Positions 18,217 to 26,037 of a DNA stretch of 64,000 nucleotides are shown here, piece by piece. The position numbers and the translations under genes were made by a program. The stretch covers positions 186,001 to 250,000 of the forward strand of contig CAWKIV010000006.1 of assembly GCA_963849885.1 (NCBI GenBank), given 5' to 3'. Below the pieces are notes generated by a model that worked only from the letters and a program-made list of their open reading frames with translations, was not told where the DNA came from and searched no databases. Source of the DNA: CADCTP01 sp963849885. GTDB taxonomy: Bacteria > Actinomycetota > Actinomycetes > Mycobacteriales > CADCTP01. Every line of letters begins with the position of its first letter. Position 1 is the stretch's first letter.

Positions 18217-19616
18217 CCAACGCCGCGTCCCTGCTCCTCGCCGCCGAGCAGCCCCAGCTGCTGCCGGCGCGGGAGCAGATGGCCTTCACGCTCATGGTGC
18301 ACGTCATCCTGGTGCCGCTCGGGGTGGCCCTGCCCTTCATCACCCTGGTGATGAACTTCCTGGGCCTGCGCAAGAAGGATCCGGTCGCCATGCAGCTGGC
18401 CCGGCGGTGGTCGACGGTGATGGCGATCCAGTTCGCCATCGGCGTCGTGACCGGCACCGTCCTCAGCCTCGAGTTCGGCCTGCTCTGGCCGGGCCTGATG
18501 GGGACGTGGGGCGACGTCTTCGGCATCGGCTTCGGCATCGAGGCGTGGGCGTTCTTCCTCGAAGCGATCCTGATCTCGATCTACCTCTACGGCTGGAAGC
18601 GGTTGAGCCCGCGGACCCACTTCCTGCTGGGCCTGCCGATCCCGCTCGTCTCGCTGCTGGGCGCATTCGGCATCCTGTCCGCCAACGCGTGGATGAACAC
18701 GCCGCAGGGCTTCACCCTGGACGCCGCCGGCAACCCGACCGCGGTCAACGTCGGCAAGGTGCTCTTCAACCCGATGCTCGGCCCGCAGTACTGGCACTTC
18801 ATCGCCGCCGCGTACATGACCGCCGGGTTCATGGTGGCCAGCGTCTACGCCGTCGGCTGGCTGCGCGGGCGCCGCGACCGCTACCACCGGCTCGGCTTCC
18901 TGGTCCCGTTCACCGTCGCCGCGATCGTCACGCCGATCCAGCTGGGCGTCGGCGACTTCATCGCCCGCTCCGTCTACCAGCAGCAGCCGGCGAAGTTCGC
19001 GGCCATCGAGATCGTCTGGGAGACCGGGCCGGACCAGACCGAGTACCTCTACGGGCGGTTGCAACCGGACGGGACCGTGGACGGCATCGGGATCCCCGGA
19101 CTCGACTCGATCCTGGCCGGCTTCAGCCCGGACACCGTGGTGCAGGGCCTCAGCAGCTTCCCCGAGGACGAGCGGGCCACCATCCGGCAGGCGAACATCG
19201 CCCACTGGGCCTTCGACACCATGGTCGGGATCGGGACCGTGCTCTTCCTGCTCTCCGCGTGGTTCGGGCTGGCGTGGCTGCGCCGGCGGGACATGCCGCG
19301 GTCCCGGTGGTTCTACCGGTGCGCGGCCGTGGCCGGCGTCGCCTCCGTCATCGCCGTCGAGGCCGGGTGGATCACCGCGGAGGTCGGTCGGCAACCGTGG
19401 ATCGTCTGGGAGCACATGAAGGTCGCCGAGGCGGTGACCAACATCAGCGCCGGCCCGATCTGGACCTCGTTCGCGATCCTCGTCGTGGTCTACGCACTGA
19501 TCGCCTGGGCGTTCGTCGGCCTGCTGCTGCGGCTGCGGGTCAGGTGGCGGCGCCAGGACGCCCAGCTGGCGCGGGAGACTGCGCCCGAGACCGAACCGGA
19601 CAAGGTCGCGCCGTGA
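18213..19616 (+). CDS. cydA: Cytochrome bd-type ubiquinol/menaquinol oxidase subunit I
   Basis: A 467-residue membrane subunit carrying haems b558, b595 and d. It has the N-terminal FTLMVHVILVPLG region with the b595/d-type His ligand, GTVLSLEFGLLWPGLM, and the invariant GRQPW (AEVGRQPWIVWEHM, about residues 390-403). The loop before that motif is short, as in cyanide-insensitive (CIO-type) bd oxidases; total length is below the ~520 of long-loop enzymes. The GTG start overlaps the NDH-2 stop and its own stop overlaps the cydB start (both GTGA), so three genes are translationally coupled. No cydDC transporter gene follows. Confidence 0.95.
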   Translation: MTNAASLLLAAEQPQLLPAREQMAFTLMVHVILVPLGVALPFITLVMNFLGLRKKDPVAMQLARRWSTVMAIQFAIGVVTGTVLSLEFGLLWPGLMGTWGDVFGIGFGIEAWAFFLEAILISIYLYGWKRLSPRTHFLLGLPIPLVSLLGAFGILSANAWMNTPQGFTLDAAGNPTAVNVGKVLFNPMLGPQYWHFIAAAYMTAGFMVASVYAVGWLRGRRDRYHRLGFLVPFTVAAIVTPIQLGVGDFIARSVYQQQPAKFAAIEIVWETGPDQTEYLYGRLQPDGTVDGIGIPGLDSILAGFSPDTVVQGLSSFPEDERATIRQANIAHWAFDTMVGIGTVLFLLSAWFGLAWLRRRDMPRSRWFYRCAAVAGVASVIAVEAGWITAEVGRQPWIVWEHMKVAEAVTNISAGPIWTSFAILVVVYALIAWAFVGLLLRLRVRWRRQDAQLARETAPETEPDKVAP

Positions 19617-20677
19617 CCAGCGCCGACGTGATGGCACTGGTCCTCCTGCTGGCGATGGCCGCGTACGCCTGCGGCGGCGGCGCCGACTTCGGCGCCGGCT
19701 TCTGGGACCTCACCGCCGGTGACCGGGACGAGGGGGCCCGGCCGCGGGCGCTGGTGGACGGCGCCATGGCGCCGGTGTGGGAGGCCAACCACGTGTGGCT
19801 GGTCTTCGTCCTCATCATCACCTGGACGGGGTTCCCGCAGGTGTTCGAGGCGGTGGTCTCCACCACCTGGGTCGCCGTGATCCTCGGCGGGCTCGGGATC
19901 GTCCTGCGCGGCGTGGGCTTCGCGTTCCGCAAGCCCACCCTGCAGGCCGCCCGCCGCCGGCGGTACGGAACGCTGTTCGGCCTGGCCTCGATCGTCGCGC
20001 CGTTCTTCCTCGCCGCGGCGGTCGGTGGCGTCGCCTCCGGACGCGTCCCGGTCGGCAACCGCGCCGGGGACCCGGTGACCTCGTGGCTCAACCCGACGTC
20101 CCTGCTCTTCGGCGTGCTCGCGGTGGCGGCGACGGCGTTCATCGCGGCCGTGTTCCTGGCCCGCGACGCCCGCCGGCTGGGCGAGCCGGACCTGGAGGGC
20201 TACTTCCGGCGCCGGGCCGTGGCGGCCGGGACCGCGGTGCTGGTGGTCGCCCTGGCCGGGCTGCTCGTGCTCCGCGCCGACGCCCGGCACGTGTTCGACG
20301 GGCTGCTCGCCGGGTGGGGGCTGGTCTTCGCGGTGACGGCGCTGGTCGCCACCGCGGCGACGGTCGGGCTGGTGGCCCGCGGCGTCCGTCGCGGCACCCG
20401 GGTGACCACGGTGGTCGCGCTGGCCTCGCTGGTGCTGGCCTGGGGCATGGCGCAACGCCCGTACCTGCTGCCGTCCTCGCTCACCGTCGCCGACGGCGCC
20501 GGCGATCCCGACACGCTGCGCTGGCTGCTGATCGTGACCGCCGTCGCCGTCGTGGTGGTCGCTCCCGCGCTCGCCCTGCTCTACCGGCTGGACCTCTCCG
20601 ACCGGCTCCGCGCGGACCACGACGCCGACCTCGTCGAGGACGCGTCACTGCGCGGCGACGGCCGGGTCGCACCCTGA
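19613..20677 (+). CDS. cydB: Cytochrome bd-type quinol oxidase subunit II
   Basis: A 354-residue multi-helix subunit pairing with CydA. Typical segments are AYACGGGADFGAGFWDL in the first helix, PVWEANHVWLVFVLIITWTGFP (family signature around WEANHVWL), GIVLRGVGFAFRK, and a C-terminal ALRW/ALALLYRL-type helix. The GTG start overlaps cydA. Downstream is a 4x10-bp tandem repeat and then a convergent small gene, so the operon ends here. Confidence 0.95.
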   Translation: MTSADVMALVLLLAMAAYACGGGADFGAGFWDLTAGDRDEGARPRALVDGAMAPVWEANHVWLVFVLIITWTGFPQVFEAVVSTTWVAVILGGLGIVLRGVGFAFRKPTLQAARRRRYGTLFGLASIVAPFFLAAAVGGVASGRVPVGNRAGDPVTSWLNPTSLLFGVLAVAATAFIAAVFLARDARRLGEPDLEGYFRRRAVAAGTAVLVVALAGLLVLRADARHVFDGLLAGWGLVFAVTALVATAATVGLVARGVRRGTRVTTVVALASLVLAWGMAQRPYLLPSSLTVADGAGDPDTLRWLLIVTAVAVVVVAPALALLYRLDLSDRLRADHDADLVEDASLRGDGRVAP

Positions 20678-20680
20678 GCG

Positions 20681-20720
20681 GCGCCCGGCGGCGCCCGGCG
20701 GCGCCCGGCGGCGCCCGGCG
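20681..20720. repeat. Four exact tandem copies of a 10-bp unit
   Basis: The unit GCGCCCGGCG is repeated four times without change. It starts 3 bp after the cydB stop and ends 2 bp before the stop of the convergent 55-aa gene. Each junction contains GGCGCC-type self-complementary sequence, so folding and a role in bidirectional termination are possible but unproven. Confidence 0.9.
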
Positions 20721-20722
20721 GC

Positions 20723-20890
20723 TCAGCCGGCGTCGGCCGGGGCAGGAGCCTCGGCCGCGATGTCCGCGGGCCCGTCCGGCCCGGGCAGCGCGCCCGGCCG
20801 CGGGAGGAACGCCGCCCACCGCTCGAGCCGGTCCAGCAGCGGCAGGCCGGCCAGCGTCAGCACGGGAGCGAGCAGCGCCAGGTATTCCAC
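20723..20890 (-). CDS. Small single-helix membrane protein (55 aa), function unknown
   Basis: A 55-residue reading frame. The GTG start is preceded by a strong ribosome binding site (AAGGGGGA, 6 nt spacing). The protein has one N-terminal hydrophobic helix (VEYLALLAPVLTLAGLPLL), a charged DRLERW turn and an Ala/Pro-rich tail ending in DAG. A good copy of the island palindrome lies 57 bp upstream at 20948-20967, as for its annotated neighbours. It is convergent with cydB, so it is not a CydX encoded within the operon, although its size and single helix recall small oxidase-associated subunits. No family is recognised. Confidence 0.6.
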   Translation of the reverse strand: MEYLALLAPVLTLAGLPLLDRLERWAAFLPRPGALPGPDGPADIAAEAPAPADAG

Positions 20891-20947
20891 GGCGGGTCCC
20901 CCTTCCGGCCGACTACGGACAGCATCGTCCCGGCGGGGCCGGTCTGG

Positions 20948-20967
20948 ATCATCCGCGCGGGATGACT
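20948..20967 (-). promoter_or_regulatory. Copy of the island palindrome, facing the 55-aa gene
   Basis: Plus-strand GATCATCCGCGCGGGATGAC; the minus strand reads GTCATCCCGCGCGGATGATC, close to a perfect palindrome around GCGC. It is 57 bp before the small gene's GTG. Confidence 0.65.
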
Positions 20968-20994
20968 GTCGGGCGGCCCGGTCACCGGGCCGGA

Positions 20995-21015
20995 ACTCAC
21001 CCGCCCGGGATGACG
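20995..21015 (+). promoter_or_regulatory. Copy of the island palindrome upstream of the DUF6069-like gene
   Basis: ACTCACCCGCCCGGGATGAC, then GC. It lies 73 bp before the ATG at 21087. Two copies 47 bp apart thus serve two divergent genes. Confidence 0.6.
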
Positions 21016-21086
21016 CCGGTCGGCGACCGCGTGCCGAGGCTGGTCACGGTGACGCCCGAGCCGTCGCCGCCGGAGGGAGCGCGGGC

Positions 21087-21557
21087 ATGAGTGGCAACAG
21101 GCGGATCGTCGACGCGGGACGGTTGTGGGTAGGCGGCATCATGGCCGGCGTCGTCGGCGCCGGCATCGCGGTGGTGGGCCTGCTGATCGCCCGCGGCATC
21201 GCCGACGTGCCGGTGTTCGTCGAGCAGGACGGCAAGCTGGTGAACGCCAGCACGTGGTGGTACGCCGGAGCCGCGATCGTCGCCGCGTTGCTGGCCACCG
21301 GCCTGCTGCACGCCCTGCTCCTCGGCGCCCCGCGGCCGTTCACGTTCTACGGCTGGGTCTCCGGGCTGGCGGTCGCGATCGCGGCACTGGTGCCGTACAC
21401 GACCGGCGCGGATCTGGACTCCAAGGTCGCCACCTCGCTGATCAACCTGGCCATCGGGATCGCCGTCGCCTCCATCGTGGCGAGCGTGGGCCGCACCGCC
21501 GCCCGGGTGCTGGACGAGGCTCCGGACCGCCCTCCCGGTCCCCCACCCGGCTGGTAG
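21087..21557 (+). CDS. Four-helix membrane protein, DUF6069-like
   Basis: A 156-residue membrane protein with four predicted helices (GIMAGVVGAGIAVVGLLIARG, WWYAGAAIVAALLATGLLHALL, WVSGLAVAIAALVP, LINLAIGIAVASIVAS) and a Pro-rich C-terminal tail. It resembles the DUF6069 group of actinobacterial proteins; that family name is from memory and only moderately certain, and the function is unknown. ATG 21087 has a GGAGGGA ribosome binding site. A palindromic element copy lies upstream, placing it in the same presumed regulon as its neighbours. Confidence 0.7.
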   Translation: MSGNRRIVDAGRLWVGGIMAGVVGAGIAVVGLLIARGIADVPVFVEQDGKLVNASTWWYAGAAIVAALLATGLLHALLLGAPRPFTFYGWVSGLAVAIAALVPYTTGADLDSKVATSLINLAIGIAVASIVASVGRTAARVLDEAPDRPPGPPPGW

Positions 21558-21590
21558 GCGGCAGGTCGGGTACCGCGAGCGGTGACCCCA

Positions 21591-21611
21591 ACCATCCGGC
21601 GCGGATGAGGC
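21591..21611 (+). promoter_or_regulatory. Copy of the island palindrome upstream of the DUF7144-DUF6325 operon
   Basis: ACCATCCGGCGCGGATGAGG, then C; arms CATCCG and CGGATG are perfect. It ends about 64 bp before the GTG at 21674. Best match overall. Confidence 0.7.
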
Positions 21612-21673
21612 GCGGGCGGCGGGGACACCGGACGGTGGCATCCGCACACCCGTCGCGACACGAGGAGACGATA

Positions 21674-22132
21674 GTGACCGAAGCACCCACCGCGCGGAGC
21701 GCGCCCGGAAGCCAGTCCACCGCTCCAACCCCAACCGGGTGGGTCGGCTGGCTGGTCTTCGCGGGGATGATGATGATCCTCGTCGGCTCCTTCCAGGCGA
21801 TCAACGGCCTGGTCGCGCTCTTCAACGACGACCTGTACGCCGTCCGTCCGAACGGCCTGGTCGTCAACGTCGACTTCACCGCCTGGGGCTGGACGCACCT
21901 GCTGCTGGGCATCCTGCTCATCGCCGGCGGGGCCGCCGTCTTCTCCGGGCGGGTCTGGGGCCGGACGCTCGGGGTCATCGCCGCGATGGTCAGCGCGATC
22001 GTCAACTTCGCGTTCATCCCGGCCTACCCGGTCTGGTCGCTGCTGGTGATCACCATCGACATGCTGGTGATCTGGGCGCTGATCGCCCATGGCGGCGAGC
22101 TGCGCGAGAGCCGCGAGAACAGGTACTACTGA
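21674..22132 (+). CDS. Four-helix membrane protein, DUF7144-like
   Basis: A 152-residue membrane protein. The family-typical start of the first helix (GWVGWLVFAGMMMILVGSFQ), a NGLVALFNDDLYAV loop, a WGWTHLLLGILLIAGG helix, and two more helices ending in LVIWALIAHGGE are visible. This is the DUF7144-type architecture; its function is unknown. The GTG at 21674 has a GAGGAGA ribosome binding site. The stop lies 1 bp before the DUF6325 start, so the two genes form an operon behind the palindromic element. Confidence 0.75.
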   Translation: MTEAPTARSAPGSQSTAPTPTGWVGWLVFAGMMMILVGSFQAINGLVALFNDDLYAVRPNGLVVNVDFTAWGWTHLLLGILLIAGGAAVFSGRVWGRTLGVIAAMVSAIVNFAFIPAYPVWSLLVITIDMLVIWALIAHGGELRESRENRYY

Positions 22133-22133
22133 G

Positions 22134-22682
22134 ATGGCCATCGGACCGGTGCAGCTGGTCGTCCTGGGCTTCAGCCACCCGGACTTCCACGGCGAGGTCA
22201 TCGCCGAGCTGGAGCGGCTGCGGGCGAGCGACACCGTCCGTGTCATCGACGCGCTGGCGGTCTACAAGGACGCGGCCGGCGAGATCGAGATCGAGCACCT
22301 GAGCAACCTCAGCACGGAGGAAGCGGTCGAGCTCGGCACCGTCGTCGGCGCGCTGGTGGGGCTCGGCGTCGACGGCGAGGAGGGCATGGAGCGCGGCGCC
22401 GCTGCCGGTGCCGAGGCGATGGCCGACGGGGCCGAGGTCTTCAGCGACGAGCTAGCCTGGGACGTGCTCGAGGACATCCCGAACGACTCGGCCGCGGCGC
22501 TGCTGCTGCTGGAGCACCAGTGGGCGGTGCCGCTGCGGGACGCGGTGGCCCGGGCCGGCGGCTTCCGGATCAGCGACGGCTTCATCTCCCCGCTGGACCT
22601 GGTCGCGATCGGCCTGGTCAGCGCGGAGGACGCGGCCCAGATGCACGCGATGGAGCAGGCGGCCGGCAGCGCACGCGGCTGA
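22134..22682 (+). CDS. DUF6325 family protein
   Basis: A 182-residue soluble protein with the DUF6325 pattern: GPVQLVVLGFSHPDFHGEVIAELERL at the N-terminus, an AVYKDAAGEIEIEHLSNL strand pair, a Gly/Ala-rich GTVVGALVGLGVDGEEGMERGAAAG segment, then EDIPNDSAAALLLLEHQWAVPLRDAV. Its function is unknown; such genes often occur in actinobacterial stress clusters. It is tightly coupled to the DUF7144-like gene and followed 28 bp later by an Arg-rich micro-ORF with its own ribosome binding site. Confidence 0.8.
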   Translation: MAIGPVQLVVLGFSHPDFHGEVIAELERLRASDTVRVIDALAVYKDAAGEIEIEHLSNLSTEEAVELGTVVGALVGLGVDGEEGMERGAAAGAEAMADGAEVFSDELAWDVLEDIPNDSAAALLLLEHQWAVPLRDAVARAGGFRISDGFISPLDLVAIGLVSAEDAAQMHAMEQAAGSARG

Positions 22683-22710
22683 GCCACCACAGCAGGACGA
22701 AGGAGGCAGC

Positions 22711-22779
22711 ATGTTCGGATCTCGCAGGGTGGCCCGCCGGACGGGCCGCAGGACGGCCCGGCGCGTGTCGCGACGCTGA
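22711..22779 (+). CDS. Arg-rich 22-aa microprotein with a regular RR repeat
   Basis: ATG 22711 is preceded by a textbook ribosome binding site (AGGAGG, 5 nt before the start), 28 bp after the DUF6325 stop. The product is 22 residues, ten of them Arg, arranged as RR at residues 5-6, 9-10, 13-14, 17-18 and 21-22 with small or hydroxyl residues between (VA, TG, TA, VS). A strong hairpin follows at 22799-22835, so the gene would be the last of the DUF7144-DUF6325 transcript. Nucleic-acid or membrane binding is conceivable. I recognise no characterised family. Confidence 0.6.
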   Translation: MFGSRRVARRTGRRTARRVSRR

Positions 22780-22798
22780 CACCACCGCACCGGCCCGC

Positions 22799-22835
22799 AC
22801 CGGCCGCCGCGGCCACTCCGGCAGCGGCGGCCGGT
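22799..22835 (+). terminator. GC-rich hairpin, probable transcription terminator
   Basis: ACCGGCCGCCGC (22799-22810) pairs perfectly over 12 bp with GCGGCGGCCGGT (22824-22835) around a 13-nt loop. It lies just after the microprotein gene. There is no U-tract, as is common in Actinobacteria. Confidence 0.65.
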
Positions 22836-22956
22836 GCCGTCTCACCCCCGTGAGCGCGCCGCGGGGAGGTAACCGATCACCCACCTTGGGCGATGTCACT
22901 GCGCTCCGTGGCCAGCAGACTGGCCGCGGGGGTAGTCGCCACGGGTCGGGGGTCAG

Positions 22957-25647
22957 ATGAACGGATCATGGACAGGACCTGAGGGTGACCCGCTCATGGT
23001 CGCGAAGCTGTCGCCACCCGGCATGCCGGCGACCTTCGTCCCCCGCCAGCGCCTGCTCGACCTCACCTCCGCGGCGGTGCGGGGCCCGCTGACGGTGGTC
23101 ACGGCCCCGGCCGGGTCGGGCAAGAGCGTGCTGCTCGCGTCCTGGGCAACCGGCGGGCACGCGCCCGGGCCGGTGGTGTGGATCACCCTGGACGCCGGCG
23201 ACGACCAGCCGGGCACCTTCTGGTCGTACGTGCTGGCCGGGCTCGACCGGGCCGGTCACCCGCTGCCGGGAGCCGAGGCGCCGGCGCGCGCGGACGCCGT
23301 CGACGACTCCTTCCTCATCCGGCTGGCCGCGCACCTGTACGAGCAGGCCGAGCCGGTCGTGCTCGTGCTGGACGAGGCCGACGTGCTCGGCACGCCGGGT
23401 CCGGTGCCGGCGGGCCTGGACTTCCTGCTCCGGCACGCGCGGCCCCAGCTGCGGCTGGTGGTGGCGAGCCGGGGGGAGCCGGCGCTGTCGCTGCACCGCG
23501 ACCGGCTGGCCGGCTCGATGGCCGAGATCCGGCTGGACGAGCTCGCGTTCAGCACCCCGGAGGCGGCGGCGCTGCTGGCGGCGCACGGCGTCACCCTGTC
23601 CGGCGCCACGCTGGACACCCTGGTCGAGCGGACCCGCGGCTGGCCGGCGAGCCTCCGGCTGGCCGCGCTGTCGCTGCAGCACTCGGCGAGCGACCAGGCC
23701 GAGCAGGTCGCCGCCGCACTGGCCGGCGACCGGGGCGCGCTGGCCGACTACTTCCTCTCCGAGGTGCTCCGCTGGCAGCCGGCCGACCTGCAGGACTTCC
23801 TGCTCCGGACGAGCGTGGCCGACCACCTGCCGCCGGGCCTGGCCGAGGAGCTCAGCGGCCGGCCGGACGCGACCTGGACGCTGGAGGCGCTGGCCCGCGC
23901 GAACGCGCTGATCGACGCGTGCACCGAGCACGCCGACTGCTTCCGGTACCACCCGCTGTTCGCCGAGATGCTCCGGCGCCAGCTCGGCCGCGAGTGGCCC
24001 GACGAGGTCGCCTCGCTGCACCGGGCGGCGGCCCGGTGGCTGCTCGACGCCGGCTCGCTGGCCGAGGCGCTGCGGCAGTTCGCGGCCGCCGGCGACCGGT
24101 CCGAGGTGGCCGCGCTCGCGGTCAGCCGGCAGGCCGTCGGCGCCCTGCTCGCCGGGACCGACCGGGGCGAGCTGGCCGAGCTGCTGGCCGGCGCCCCCGA
24201 GCCGGCGACCGCCGAGCACGCCGTGCTGCTGGCGGCGGTCGCGGCGCTGCGGCGCGACCTCGACGGGTGCCGGCGCCAGCTCGACCGGGCGACGGAGCTG
24301 CTCCCGCTGGTCGCGCCGGCCGAGCTGGCCGCGGTGACGCTCACCGGGGCGCTCGCGACCGCGGTGGCCGGCCGTCTCGCCGGGGACTCCACGGAGGTGC
24401 TGCGCGCGGTCGCCGTGGCCGAGGAGGCGGCCGAGACCCTGCGGCGGTCGGGCCGGCCGGCACCGCCGGAGGTGCGCTGGGCCATCGCGTACGAGCGCGG
24501 CGTCGGCCTGCTCTGGGCCGGTCGGCTGGAGGCGGCCGCGGTCGCGCTCGCCGGCGCGGCGTCCGCCGCCCACCGGAGCGGCCTGGAGCTGCCGCGGATG
24601 CAGGCGCTCGGCCAGCTCGCCCTCACCGAGGCACTGGCCGGCCGGCTGACCCGCGCGGACGCGATCGGCGGGGAGGCCGAGGAGATCGCCGACACGCTGA
24701 CGCTGTCCGGCGACCGGCGCTCCGGGGCGGCCGCGGCCGCGCTGGCCTGGGTCAGGTCGGAGGAGTGCGACTCGCCCGGCGCCCGCGCGCTGTGCGAGCG
24801 GGCCACGGGGCGGTGGACGCTGGCCGGCGACGCCGTGGCCGGCACCGTGCTGGCGCTCGTCCGGAGCCGGCTGGTGCGGGCCCGGGGTGGCCCGGACGGC
24901 CTGCTGGACCCGGGGCCGGCGGCGGCGCGCACCCCGGCCTGGCTGGAGCACCGCGCCCAGGCGGAGGCGGCGTCCGGCGAGGTCGCCCGCGGGCGGGTGA
25001 CGGAGGCCCGGCAGCTGCTCTCCGGCGCGGTCGGGTCCGGGCTGCCCTGCGTGGCGCTCGCCCTCGCGGCCGCGGAGCTCGCCCAGGGCCGTCCGGACGC
25101 GGCGCGCTCGGCGCTCACCTCCCTCCTGGAGCTGACCGGCGTCCCGCTCGACGTGCGGATCTCGGCGTGGTTGCTGCAGGCCTCGCTGGAGCTGGAGAGC
25201 GGCCGGCCGGGCGCCGCCCGGACCGCGCTGGACCGGGCGCTGCGGCTGGCCGCGCCCGAGCGGCTGCGCCGCCCCGTGCTGGACGCCCCGCCCGACGTGC
25301 GCAGCTTCCTGCGCCGGAACCGGGAGCTCGCCGCGGCCCATCCGTGGCTGCTGGCGGCCGGCCCGCGGACCGGTCCGCCGGTGCGGCACACCCCGCCGGT
25401 GCGGGCGCGGGTCACCGCCGGCCCGGTGCCGACCGGCCTGGCGCCGGTGCTGGTCCTGCCCCTGACCGAGAAGGAGCAGGAGGTGCTCCGCCTGCTGTCC
25501 GCCCTGTTCAGCACCGAGGAGATCGCGCAGACCATGTTCGTGTCGGTGAACACGGTGAAGACGCACGTCCGGGCCATCCTGCGCAAGCTCGAGGTGACCG
25601 GGCGCAACGAGGCGGTCCGGCGGGCCCGCGAGCTGGAGCTGATCTAG
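22957..25647 (+). CDS. LuxR family transcriptional regulator, large ATP-binding (LAL/MalT-like)
   Basis: An 896-residue regulator. It has an N-terminal STAND-type NTPase with Walker A TAPAGSGKS (residues ~49-57) and Walker B-like VVLVLDEADVL (~134-144), a long helical TPR-like middle, and a C-terminal LuxR helix-turn-helix (LTEKEQEVLRLLSALFSTEE, VSVNTVKTHVRAILRKLEV; ~828-890). In MalT-type proteins, inducer and ATP binding drive oligomerisation and promoter activation. ATG 22957 has GGGGG upstream; ATG 22996 (MVAKLSPPG) is an equally plausible start. It sits at the right edge of the palindrome-marked island and is a candidate binder of that element, which is inference only. Confidence 0.88.
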   Translation: MNGSWTGPEGDPLMVAKLSPPGMPATFVPRQRLLDLTSAAVRGPLTVVTAPAGSGKSVLLASWATGGHAPGPVVWITLDAGDDQPGTFWSYVLAGLDRAGHPLPGAEAPARADAVDDSFLIRLAAHLYEQAEPVVLVLDEADVLGTPGPVPAGLDFLLRHARPQLRLVVASRGEPALSLHRDRLAGSMAEIRLDELAFSTPEAAALLAAHGVTLSGATLDTLVERTRGWPASLRLAALSLQHSASDQAEQVAAALAGDRGALADYFLSEVLRWQPADLQDFLLRTSVADHLPPGLAEELSGRPDATWTLEALARANALIDACTEHADCFRYHPLFAEMLRRQLGREWPDEVASLHRAAARWLLDAGSLAEALRQFAAAGDRSEVAALAVSRQAVGALLAGTDRGELAELLAGAPEPATAEHAVLLAAVAALRRDLDGCRRQLDRATELLPLVAPAELAAVTLTGALATAVAGRLAGDSTEVLRAVAVAEEAAETLRRSGRPAPPEVRWAIAYERGVGLLWAGRLEAAAVALAGAASAAHRSGLELPRMQALGQLALTEALAGRLTRADAIGGEAEEIADTLTLSGDRRSGAAAAALAWVRSEECDSPGARALCERATGRWTLAGDAVAGTVLALVRSRLVRARGGPDGLLDPGPAAARTPAWLEHRAQAEAASGEVARGRVTEARQLLSGAVGSGLPCVALALAAAELAQGRPDAARSALTSLLELTGVPLDVRISAWLLQASLELESGRPGAARTALDRALRLAAPERLRRPVLDAPPDVRSFLRRNRELAAAHPWLLAAGPRTGPPVRHTPPVRARVTAGPVPTGLAPVLVLPLTEKEQEVLRLLSALFSTEEIAQTMFVSVNTVKTHVRAILRKLEVTGRNEAVRRARELELI

Positions 25648-25670
25648 GGCCCGTCGGGCACAATGCCGGC

Positions 25671-26021
25671 GTGGCGGCGTACGAGCTCAACGAGCAGGCG
25701 GTGGCGCGGGCGCGGCGGATGATCGACGCCCGGCAGTACGTGCTGGACAGCGACTGGGGCGTGGTGCAGCCGCGCGCGGACGACGAGAACGCCTACCTGA
25801 AGGCGCACTCCTGGGCCGACTACGCCGAGTGGCACCTCGGGCTGACCGAGGGCGCCACCGACGAGACCAAGGCCCGGTACGCGTTCGTCTACGGCGACTT
25901 CCGCCGGGTGCACCGGACCGGGCTGATCGCCTGTGTCTACCGGGCCGCGGAGTGGCGGCACAAGGACGTCGAGCTGGCCGCGCACGAGCTGCTCCAGCAC
26001 CTGGACCGCACCACCGCCTGA
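25671..26021 (+). CDS. Conserved hypothetical protein (116 aa)
   Basis: A 116-residue soluble, mostly helical protein with dense charged and aromatic content (RMIDARQYVLDSDWG, AYLKAHSWADYAEWHLGLTE, KARYAFVYGDFRRVHRTG, YRAAEWRHKDVELAAHELLQ). I recall similar actinobacterial hypothetical proteins but no function. The GTG at 25671 has no ribosome binding site but sits 6 nt after CACAAT, a plausible -10, so it may be leaderless. It follows the LAL regulator by 23 bp and converges on the ArsR-SRPBCC gene. Confidence 0.75.
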   Translation: MAAYELNEQAVARARRMIDARQYVLDSDWGVVQPRADDENAYLKAHSWADYAEWHLGLTEGATDETKARYAFVYGDFRRVHRTGLIACVYRAAEWRHKDVELAAHELLQHLDRTTA

Positions 26022-26037
26022 CCCGCCCGGCGGGCGG

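Noticed and set aside
19613..20890. The 55-aa gene as CydX
   Set aside because: CydX is encoded on the same strand directly after cydB. This one is on the opposite strand and lacks a recognisable CydX motif.
22966..25566. Long minus-strand frame opposite the LAL regulator
   Set aside because: It mirrors the high-GC third-position bias of the regulator gene; composition is non-protein-like and no motif is seen.
23178..25670. Long plus-strand frame in +1 register with the LAL regulator
   Set aside because: Gly/Arg/Ala-rich shadow; only the 116-aa protein at its end (25671-26021) is supported.
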